DNA of 64,000 bases from Watersipora subatra. Its lineage: Eukaryota; Bryozoa; Gymnolaemata; Cheilostomatida; Watersiporidae. The stretch is taken from NCBI RefSeq assembly GCF_963576615.1, contig NC_088714.1, forward strand, positions 64,674,667 to 64,738,666, in the 5' to 3' direction. Below are positions 55,200 to 64,000 of this stretch, piece by piece (position 1 is the stretch's first letter; every line of letters begins with the position of its first letter). The notes beneath the pieces were generated by a model. The model did not search any database. It was not told the DNA's origin and saw only the letters and a program-made list of their open reading frames with translations. The position numbers and the translations under genes are program-made.

Positions 55200-55930
55200 A
55201 CTTATTCCAATAAGTGCAAGAAATTAAAGTAGAAAGATTATAAGGGGGAACAGAATGAAAATGCTGGGGCTATTCACTGGAGGTGCATGAAAGCATTCAT
55301 TCTAACACATTCTGACACTTGACATTGGAATTAGCAACGAATATTGGGAAAAATAAGTATTTTAGAATCTTGTTAGATAAACGCATTACCAAGAGGAGAC
55401 AGAACACTATCTTAGTAAAAAACGGAAAGAAAGTGCATTTTTGTTGAAATAGAAGATAAAATTTATGTTCATATTTTGAGCAGAAAGGAGGAAAAATTGC
55501 AGACATATTCCAACCTGAAAAACAAAGTGTCAAGATTGTGGACTTTAAATAAAAACAACAGTATTATCAATATTATTGGTGCTCTTACTAAGAAATTGGT
55601 GTTTCGTCTTTTTATGTTGAAACTAGCTTTACTATACAGAAGTCAGCATTTCTTCCCAGTTCAACAATATCGAGCAAGTTTTTCGAAAATTAATAAGAAA
55701 ATAGGCTTCTGGTGACTAGAGTCCCTCGGAGAGATTTTAGTTTCTGCCAACTACGGTATATGATTTTCTGAAAAAAGGGGAGTAATGCTAATGAAAATAA
55801 TACTATAGAAAATCTATATTAGTATTAATAACATATGAAGTATATAGAGAGAAAGGAATGACCGTATCAGATAAAAGATTGCTACATGATCTCAAAGATA
55901 GATATTGTAAGTATCTGGAAGTTTGTGAAG
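55200..55930. other. Unmatched sequence at the internal deletion junction
   Basis: It lies between the segment homologous to intron 19 (up to 55195) and the segment homologous to intron 4 (from about 56560). No gene or known repeat is recognised. Confidence 0.45.
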
Positions 55931-55934
55931 CTAG

Positions 55935-56435
55935 TTGAACTGAATAAAATAATAGAAAAAGTCAAAATGGATGATGAAAGTTTTTGAATCAGAACTGACT
56001 AGAGGCTGTGTAATTAGCTTGATGCACAGACATGAAATGAATGGTTTGCTTATTTAGTAGTTTACATGCTAATTGGTTCGTTTTTTTACTAGTTCATATG
56101 CTGATTGGTTCTGGAAGTGATAGAAGTTAATTGGATGAAACTGAATAAATAATAGAGAAAATCAAAATGGACAATGAAAGTTTTAGAGTCAGAACTGACT
56201 AGCGGCTGTGTAATTAACTTGATGCACAGACATAAAATGAATGGTTTGCTTATTTAGTAGTTTACATGCTAATTGGTTCGTTTCTTTACTAGTTCATATG
56301 CTGATTGGTTCTGGAAGTGATAGAAGTTAATTGGATGAAACTGAATAAATAATAGAGAAAATCAAAATGGACAATGAAAGTTTTAGAGTCAGAACTGACT
56401 AGCGGCTGTGTAATTAACTTGATACACAGACAGCT
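55935..56435. repeat. 200-bp tandem repeat, about 2.4 units
   Basis: The word tcaaaatgga recurs at 55962, 56162 and 56362. Units 2 and 3 are almost identical over their shared length. Each contains gctaattggttcg-type words like those at 36395-36780. Confidence 0.9.
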
Positions 56436-56800
56436 GCAGAGGAGCATTGTACAACTGAGATACTTGACTGAACAGTTGGTGAATTAGAGGAAATTAACTG
56501 AAAAAACAAGAAAACTGATTTTGTGAAATTAAATGTAGATGTAAACAATATTGTATATCAGTAGGAACCATGAAGGTATGGGAATGACATTTTATTGTGT
56601 AAATATTGAGCAAATTAGCTTGTGAGATTTTTTAAACAACAGGTGCTTGTGATGTCTCAACTTAGTCTGATCAGCAAACAAGGAAGACTGGCTATATAAG
56701 ACGAGAAGCCATCATTAGATGACAGCATTACCAGTGCCTCCTAAAAACTTTTTACAATATGTAACCACTTGAACATTTGCGCTAATGAATATTATAAACT

Positions 56801-57198
56801 ACTAGCTGTGCTTTCCGGTGTTGCCCTGGTACTAAAAACCAGCTTATAAACAATGAGAATTAATGAAAGCTGTCTGCCACTTGCTATTAGCCTGGCGCAA
56901 TGCTAATGGACAATTTTAGTAAGCTTAGTGATGGGAGCCATTCGTCTCACATTGCGGGAGACGATCACCCAACCACCCTGCGTAGTACGCAAATCCGTTG
57001 GGTATTTCCTCTCATATAGCGACATATATCAGCCAGTGAGCTAATCAATCTCTGTGGTCTAATGGGTATGGCATCGGACTGGTGAACAGGAGGGTCCAAG
57101 ATTAAATCTTCTTCGGTATGATTCTTTATTCCAAGAGTTTAATAGCTATAGCCGAAATGACTGACAGATTCACAGACTTTGAGAAATATATACATAGA
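56801..57198. mobile_element. ~400-bp SINE-like insertion with tRNA-Arg-like promoter
   Basis: The paralogous site in the main gene (about 40710, attataaactaatgattcaa) lacks this segment, which fixes its borders. Positions 57051-57120 read gtggtctaatgggtatggca tcggact, close to the 5' half of tRNA-Arg with an A box, followed by a decayed B-box-like ggtccaagattaaatc. The 5' part (ctagctgtgctttccggtgt tgccctgg) resembles words common at the edge of invertebrate retroposons. Confidence 0.65.
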
Positions 57199-57755
57199 TT
57201 GATTCAATAGATATATAACTTATAATCACCGTACGCGCTTTACCGTGAAACCCAACTCTATGCAACTCGTCTGCTAAACTAATAGAACAGTCCTTGAAAT
57301 TCTGTGATGTAAGAAGTTGTTAAACTGTACCTCTATCATTTCCGTAATTAGCTCTTTCTGGAATAGCTCTCTTAGAAATCATAACCTTATTCTTGCTGAC
57401 CTTGTGTGGTTTAATGTGGAACTCATGAGCTCCTAGCCGAAACACTCCTCCCTGGTAGTAAAGAGACATTAATTGTAGCACCTCGCATAGTCAGAGCAGT
57501 TCAACAGAATCTGGTGAAGCGATGTTTGCCAGTGAGCAACAGTTTAGAGAATATGTAGAACAATCACAAAAATATATAATTATTTAAAACACCTAAGACA
57601 TACATTAATAGCTGCTATAAAAATACTACTTTCTGGCATCTTTGTACACAAACTTAAAGGCTGTTTGATAAGTCGGTTGGTGAAACTACCCAATTAACAT
57701 TGAATGCATTTCTGTTAGAACTCTATAGAAAGTTTTATAAAAAGCTCTATAAACA

Positions 57756-57759
<4 letters not shown>

Positions 57760-57824
<65 letters not shown>
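57760..57824. repeat. (TA)n array
   Basis: About 65 bp of TA. The paralogous intron near 41270 has only tatatata. Confidence 0.95.
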
Positions 57825-57828
<4 letters not shown>

Positions 57829-58490
57829 AACTCGAATAACTCAAACTTCAAGGGACCGAGCAAAAGTGTTCGAATTATCAGAGTGTTCAAGTTATCAGAG
57901 CACTGTCACAAGTTCATGTATTTACTTATTTATTAGTAGATACATGAACATATACATACTATAATATAAATCAAAAGCACAAATGGCTTGTTTCAAATTA
58001 AATGCTTCTAATGTAAAGTTTAAAACATTTTTATCAAAAAGTATAGAGACTTTTTTATCACTTGAGATTGGTTTGTTGTTTGAGGTGATGTTATTGCCAG
58101 GACGTTTTTAGATTGACATTGGCAAAACTTGATCGTTGCTGAAATGCTCAAAGAGAAGACATCTTTTTCTTTTGAGCGTTTTACCCACGATCAATTTTGC
58201 CGATTTTTCTTGAAGTTTATGCAAAGATTACCTTACTTTACCTGGGATTCGTTAAGAGCAACACTCCGAGGCAGTTCAATTAAAAGTTATACGAGGTTTT
58301 ACGGTACACTGTATATCACTCACGCTTTTTGAATGGATACTTATTGAATGTACACACGTATTTTGTGTTTAGGTCAAACGATGAATAGTTTTTTTTAGCT
58401 AAGACAAAGTATACGTTTGATTTCAACAATTTTTAAGACAATTTAAACATTCAACATTCCGACGTTAATTCAACGCGGAATCAACGTCGG

Positions 58491-58522
<32 letters not shown>

Positions 58523-58560
58523 CTATATTTATTACCATCAATTATAAACGGTGTATATAT
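57825..58560. mobile_element. Probable DNA-transposon remnant inserted in the right copy
   Basis: Absent from the paralogous intron at 41266-41300. The left end (gtgaaactcgaataactcaa) and a right segment near 58280-58310 (reverse complement gtaaaacctcgtataact) are imperfect inverted repeats with Tigger/mariner-like wording. No transposase was recognised. Another short TA run lies at 58490-58515. Confidence 0.45.
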
Positions 58561-58949
58561 ATATAAATAAATCTATTAGCAGGTTTACAAGCTTCTTTTA
58601 AAACATAATTCCTCCAGAGGCTAAAAATATCCAGTACTTCTGCCGCAACAATTAAATGGGTTTAGGAATTACTTATTACGCAGCTGAGAGTTTTCAAGTA
58701 GCTTGTGTTCTTTTGCTTTTGCTGGAATAATAAATTATTATCTGTAGAATGGGCTCCACTTCATTTCCCTTTCCATACTCGATAGCAATTGCTGCATCAT
58801 GTTTTACATCTTTTACTAGTTTCACACGCTAGGAGTTTAGGTACAAAATAATATTAAAATAATAATATTAAAACTTTTATTTTGTTTACATTCTTTTTAA
58901 AAAGAAGCAATTTTTCCCTAACATTGCGAATGATTTGGAGTTACTATGT

Positions 58950-59115
58950 GTATAGATAATTTACTTTATTGGCAATAATTTCATTTCAAATAAAAATGTT
59001 TTTTAAATTATACCATATAGCTATAATCTAACAAAAAAGAAAAAGGGCAACGGTTAGCCACTCAAATGAAATGAATGGCTTGACATATAGTGTTTAAAAT
59101 ACCTTTCTCTGCTAG
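58950..59115. repeat. Dispersed ~165-bp repeat, also at 49460-49620
   Basis: Inserted next to exon 2 of the right copy. The main gene has no such segment at about 41650. Confidence 0.65.
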
Positions 59116-59513
59116 GAGAATGAATAATAAAAAGCAACCCAGACAAGTAAATACATGTAACTGTAAGACTATACCAACTTTCACTCTATTCTTGACTTTC
59201 TCTGTTTCACTCTCTGACATTCCTAGAAAGGTCAAAAAGATTTCACTGAGGTTCTGTTTGCTTTTCTGGAGCATAAGCTTTGTGTCACCTTCTGTGTGAC
59301 GTGAAGTCCAACTCTAAGCCATCGCTTCTTCTCTCGAGCTTTATGTCTACCAGCTCATCTGGCTGTAACATTTCTTCATTTCTTGTCATTCCTCTCTCAT
59401 GAGCTAACTCTATACCTTCAGAGTGAAGCTTTTTCAGTTTTTGCCAATCTTCTAAAATGTTAATTTAGGTTTAGACAACTAGTCACTTAAAATAAAGCAC
59501 AAAAATGATTCTA

Positions 59514-59561
59514 CAGCCGGTCACTCTAACAGCCGGTCACTCTAACAGCCGGTCACTCTAA
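59514..59561. repeat. 16-bp tandem triplication
   Basis: cagccggtcactctaa repeated three times at 59514, 59530 and 59546. Absent from the main gene intron. Confidence 0.9.
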
Positions 59562-59911
59562 CATTTTGAGACATACATGTATTCGATAAACTGATTTAAT
59601 GATATAAGATATTTGATGAAGCTTGCCTAAGTTTTGTGTTTGAAGGGGGCTACTATAACTCATGCTGTACCAACTTACATATTTATGTTTGATAAGCTAG
59701 GTAAAAAAGAATTCATGCACAGTGTAACTGTTTAAAGTATGAAGTAAAAAAAGCTTGGCAGCTAAAACTACTATAGCTACTATAGCAAGCTTACATTAGT
59801 GCATCATATGATAGGACTATCTGTCAAGCTGTAGACAAGATATTTAATTGAAGATTTCCGTAATAAATCAAGTTAAAATTTATTTAGTTTTAAAGGCATT
59901 GTAAACCCAAA

Positions 59912-59964
59912 ATGGTTGTCAGTGCAGTGATAATAAGATTTATTATCACTGTACTGACAACCAT
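59912..59964. repeat. 25-bp-arm hairpin
   Basis: Arms 59912-59936 and 59940-59964 (atggttgtcagtgcagtgat...) are inverted with one mismatch and a 3-nt loop. The main gene has only one arm, near 42358, so the second arm arose by a local inverted duplication. Confidence 0.85.
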
Positions 59965-60231
59965 CTATTTAATATATATGCTCTAGCAATACACATTTAT
60001 AACAGATAATAAATATATATGTTTTAGTATTACATATTAATAACAGATAATAAGTAGATAATCTCTAGCAATACACATTTATCATATATAATGAATAGAT
60101 ATGCTCTAGTGATGCACATAAATAACAGATAATAAATACACAGTTTTAAACGACCGTGTAAATTCCTTATACTTTCAGCTTGTTATCTCCCTATGCTAAA
60201 CTTATACTTATTTGATACTTCCACTGTATAC

Positions 60232-60530
60232 ATAGCTGATCATGTGATGAACGCATAATAAACATATCATAGCTGATCATGTGATGAACACATAATAAAC
60301 ATATCATAGCTGATCATGTGATGAACACATAATAAACATATCATAGCTGATCATGTGATGAACACATAATAAACATATCATAGCTGATCATGTGATGAAC
60401 ACATAATAAATTTATCATAGCTGATCATGTGATGAACACATAATAAACATATCATAGCTGACCATGTGATGAACACATAATAAACATATCATAGCTGATC
60501 ATGTGATGAACACATAATAAATATATCAAT
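60232..60530. repeat. 37-bp tandem repeat, eight units
   Basis: The unit catagctgatcatgtgatga plus acacataataaacatat. The main gene has one related unit near 42600. Confidence 0.92.
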
Positions 60531-60599
60531 GGCTCGTATGTAACACAGATGTTAATAAGCAACATGTGAATGTTTACAAATAATATATGGATATTATTA

Positions 60600-60995
60600 T
60601 GTGAAAAATGTAACATATAGTTGTTATCATTTAACATATGGATGTGAACATGTGACATTTGTATAGTTGCATGTAACATATAGGCGTTATCATGTAACAT
60701 ATGGATGTGAACATGTGACATTTGTATAGTTGCATGTAACATATAGTTGTTATCATGTAACATATGGATGTGAACATGTGACACTTGTATAGTTGCATGT
60801 AACATATAGGCGTTATCATGTAACATATGGATGTGAACATGCGACATTGGTATAGTTGCATGTAACATATAGTTGTTATCATGTAACATATGGATGTGAA
60901 CATGTGACATTTGTATAGTTGCATGTAACATATAGTTGTTATCATGTAACATATGGATGTGAACATGTGACATTTGTATAGTTGCATGTAACATA
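60600..60995. repeat. 63-bp tandem repeat, about six units
   Basis: The unit gttgcatgtaacatatagtt...gacatttgtata recurs every 63 bp. Because 63 is a multiple of three it leaves open frames on the minus strand, which are not genes. Confidence 0.92.
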
Positions 60996-61137
60996 TGAAA
61001 GCTATGAAAATATTTATGCATTATTCCCTACATTCGTGTGGGAATATTCATTGAAACCAACCTGAGAGGACTGTCATTCCTCTCAGAAAAGCAATTGAAA
61101 AAATCCATTGCAATATTAATCTATGCTTTTTTTCCAT

Positions 61138-63540
61138 TGTAATCGGAATAAGTGAGAAAGGACTGATCACTACCCTATTTAAATAAAAATAACTGCGCTT
61201 TTTTAGTCGCACTGAGGAATTCAAGCTATGACGTCATTTGGTATAGCCTGATTTTGACACTATAGGGAAAAACTTATTAAGCATAGAGGAAAAAACAAAT
61301 AGACGGGCAATTATCTTTACGCATGACCCGCTTGAATGATTTTCTTATAATAAACTTACTTAATAGGTAGTGTGAACATAATGTATGACCCACTGTCGGG
61401 ATTCACAATCTTTGCACTTGAGTGCATTATCTGTAACATGAAACTAACAAAAGATTATGATAATATGTATGATGACAAATACTGTGTGGAAACTGAGGGA
61501 AATTTAAAAATTCGGGATTAAGAAACATCCCCTTAACCTAACCATTACGCAATGCATTATTAACTTTTTTAAAATGTTGTAGATGGCCTGTTACTAAACC
61601 AAAACACCGTAAAAAAGAATTTATTACAAAGGATAACGAGGTTGATAATAAAACAAAAGTCCCGTAAATTGTTATTTTTCATTGCCCTTAAAGATTGTAG
61701 AAACATTAAAAAGGAAAAAAAAGTATGTGTTAGACTGGCTGTTTTGCTAAAAAAATTATGCAATTGGGCAGAGGTTGAGAAAAAAAAATACATGCTTAAT
61801 ATTGATAGAAAATTGTACTCAAGCAAAATTCCATAGACATTGACCCTGGTACCAAAATAAATAATGGGCTACCAGGCTCTGGCAGGTTCTAGCAGGTGCT
61901 AGCAGGTGCTGTATTATTACTTTTCAAACAAATTTGGTAAGGACATCTAGTATATTACAGCGATTACAAGTGCTGATTAAAAGGTGAATGAATGACTCAC
62001 TATAAAAGTAGCATGAAAGATGTGATAAACATTCAAAGAGTTCCATGCTGACTGCATTTATCTATGGTGAGATATGATAACTGCTAAATATTTTTAGAGT
62101 CATGTATGGTTGTTCATATGGTCCAGCTTGTGAAGATCTGTGGTAGATGTTCTAGTCTGCTTTTGACCTACTTGACAGCTTTGCTTTACGTTTCACCTGT
62201 TGTGTTAAATAATAGATGGAATAAATATAACATAGTGAATCACAATAAAAGCATGTGACAGTATTGTTCATAACAGAATATTAGTGAAAGAATATGATGA
62301 TACAGTATACTGTTGAAACTGGAGCAAAAGTTCAAATTTTGGGATAAAGAAACATCCCTTAGCCTAGCCATTACTCAACATGTTTATCATTCCTCACAGT
62401 AACCCTGTGACAAAAGAATGATAGAAATGTTTCTAATATACTTCCGATAAGGAATAGAATGAATGCGCATATCAAAAGAGGTTATTCCAGTTATTGAATG
62501 CTCAAATTTAAGTCTGGTCAACACATTACATCACCGATATGTTGACATAAATTCTTATTTTGGTTGTTTGTTTTAAAAATTAATGGATGAAAGAGACAAT
62601 AGTCAGCACTATTGCACCTATTTTTAAGGCTCATGGCCTTTTCATTCTTCACTGACTTAGACTATCAAAAATAACCGGCGGTCATAACCTGCGAATGGCA
62701 GTTTAAAAATCAATATCCAGACAGGTCATTGGTCTTGATTGAAAGTGAATCTGACCTTAACTTTCTCTCTAACAAATTAATAACTTTCTCTTTAACAAAC
62801 TCTGAAAGGCAAGTCTAACTGGAAGCTGATGAGAGAAAAGAGATGTAGAGCCGTGTGAGGAAAGAACCAGTTCGATGTTTGCTTGGCTTACTGCAAGTAA
62901 AGACTGGGTGTGCTTTTTAGAGTATCGTTACACAAACAATGACTCTGTGATCTTGGCTGAACATGTTTGAATTCAGTGGTAAAAGAACATGAACATCTAG
63001 AGATTCCCAGTTTAAACAATTTGTGGCCTTTTAGGAATTGAACCCTAACCTGTTGTTTGCAGGTGATGTGTTCTAGAGCACAAGATATATAGTTACTATA
63101 ATATTACTTAAGAGGAACTATTTTGGTTGCCTCCGATATATAAATTTTCTCAAATTATTAAACAGAGTTCTACCATAATACAGCAATTAGCATCTCAAAA
63201 GATCTGTAGCACCATGATGGAGCATTACTCTATTTCCTGGCTCAAACCCATGCCAATCTAATTCAATTTCTAACATAATTATTAATGTTTGATAGATATT
63301 TAGTGACTGACTTGTAACTCAGTTTTAAGTTTTTTCCCTACAGCTAGTAATTCTACAGGAAGAAAATGACCAGCTGGTATAAGTTTGCTAGTCTTGCTAA
63401 AGCTTCACCGCTGCTTCCTAATATCTAATATTGTGTTGCATTTTTAAAGTATCTGGCAGTTTTTTGTATAACACTCTTAACTATAGAAAGTGTGTTTAGA
63501 CTTGCTAGATAGTCAGTATATTACATGTGCTACGTGTAAT
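61138..63540. other. Right copy of the gene's upstream region
   Basis: Homologous to 42954-46150 (for example ggaaacatcccttagcctag near 62345 and 44155). No gene recognised. The TATA-like and CRE-like words are near 61165-61240. Confidence 0.6.
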
Positions 63541-63679
63541 GTTAGTGATGTGATGATACACTCCCACACGCCCAGCAACACTGATACAATGACAAAGTGA
63601 TATTTATTAATATATATTTTATAATATATTTTATTATTATATAAATATTGTATATTATAATAATTATATATAATCCCAC

Positions 63680-64000
63680 GACTAAACGAGCGGAGCGAAC
63701 TTGAGAGTTTTTATGAAAAATGCATGTGCACACAACTTACGAAAATTTTTCATCATCAACTTCGCAAACCTTTGTATCAAAATCTCATCAACAAATTTAA
63801 CCATTTTTTTGTAGAGTCGTTAAATTATAATTACGATACAAAACACATATAAGCCTATTTAATTATGTTACCAAGTCTTGGGAAATTGTCGACATATTCC
63901 TAAACCTTACCCATCTGATCAGATTATACACAAATAGCCACATTAATTTGGCCGAAAATCTTTATTAAAACTGGCCAAGCCTTACTTTTATCAAAATTAA
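63680..64000 (-). repeat. Dispersed repeat, partner of 29140-29460
   Basis: Inverted relative to the intronic copy. It extends past the right edge. The AT-rich 63600-63680 before it holds TA/ATT runs. Confidence 0.7.

Larger units (their letters stand above)
57331..61137 (-). pseudogene. Right copy: signal peptide and propeptide exons 1-4
   Basis: Exons 61062-61137, 59179-59451, 58742-58828 and 57331-57451 match exons 1-4 of the main gene. Exon 1 is intact (ATG, leader [18 protein letters not shown]). Exon 2 is 273 nt instead of 272: an extra T near 59280 shifts the frame. The exon 3 donor has changed from GT to AT. The exons for the protease, LDLa, stalk, SEA and EGF regions are deleted. 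Exon 4 and the remaining last exon are both phase 1, so the deletion itself would have been splice-compatible, but the frameshift and lost donor make this a pseudogene. Confidence 0.85.

Noticed and set aside
57825-58480. Classifying the insertion as a definite Tigger or mariner element
   Set aside because: Its inverted ends are too imperfect and no transposase is readable.
60452-61021. 189-codon minus-strand frame with MLHATIQMSHVH repeats
   Set aside because: Generated by the 63-bp and 37-bp tandem repeats in an intron of a pseudogene; overlaps exon 1 only by chance.
54800-61137. Right gene copy as a functional propeptide-TM protein
   Set aside because: Splice phases would allow it, but exon 2 has a 1-bp insertion and the exon 3 donor is AT.

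Overview
The window is AT-rich metazoan DNA. It has spliced genes with short phase-consistent exons, many tandem repeats and an unusually broad set of transposons (Ty1/copia, two Ty3/gypsy-like lineages, Penelope-like, P/THAP9-like, pogo/Tigger-like, short inverted-repeat elements). A marine invertebrate, possibly a lophotrochozoan, fits this; the species cannot be named from the sequence.

Centrepiece: one 20-exon gene on the minus strand (42953 down to 24187), reconstructed by joining exons at visible splice sites. All 20 exons agree in phase and sum to 3639 nt, about 1212 residues. The predicted product is a type I membrane protein: signal peptide, M12B-type propeptide, furin-like site, zinc metalloprotease, ADAMTS-like disintegrin/cysteine-rich region, two LDL-receptor class A domains, a Thr/Lys/Pro mucin-like stalk, an SEA domain, two EGF-like modules, a transmembrane helix and a short tail.

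Two partial copies flank it. On the left (2781-6682, plus strand) is an inverted copy of the C-terminal half, starting at the mucin exon and carrying an early stop in the tail. On the right (54800-61137, minus strand) is a direct copy with its middle deleted: signal peptide and propeptide exons plus only the last exon, with a frameshift and a lost splice donor. Homology extends well beyond the exons (about 40480-46150 with 56560-63540, and about 15670-24990 with 51140-55200).

Layout: 1-1900 satellite with higher-order structure; 2094-2620 TA arrays around a hairpin with a hammerhead ribozyme motif in each arm; 2781-7436 left gene copy; 7437-23050 an old gypsy fossil split by a P-like element (itself carrying a Tigger-like element), a copia element and a young gypsy-like element; 23081-23557 polypurine tract; 24187-42953 main gene, with inverted-repeat elements and minisatellites in its introns; 42954-47300 upstream DNA; 47430-49200 Penelope-like sequence, a head-to-head dimer with three more hammerhead motifs; 50540-53870 an uninterrupted copy of the gypsy fossil (the empty sites for the left-hand insertions); 54100-63540 the right gene copy with its own insertions and minisatellites; 63680-64000 a dispersed repeat also present at 29140-29460.

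The host gene, if expressed, would give a secretory-pathway protease tethered at the cell surface by a glycosylated stalk. The flanking copies act mainly as an internal clock, showing which transposons and repeats arrived after duplication.
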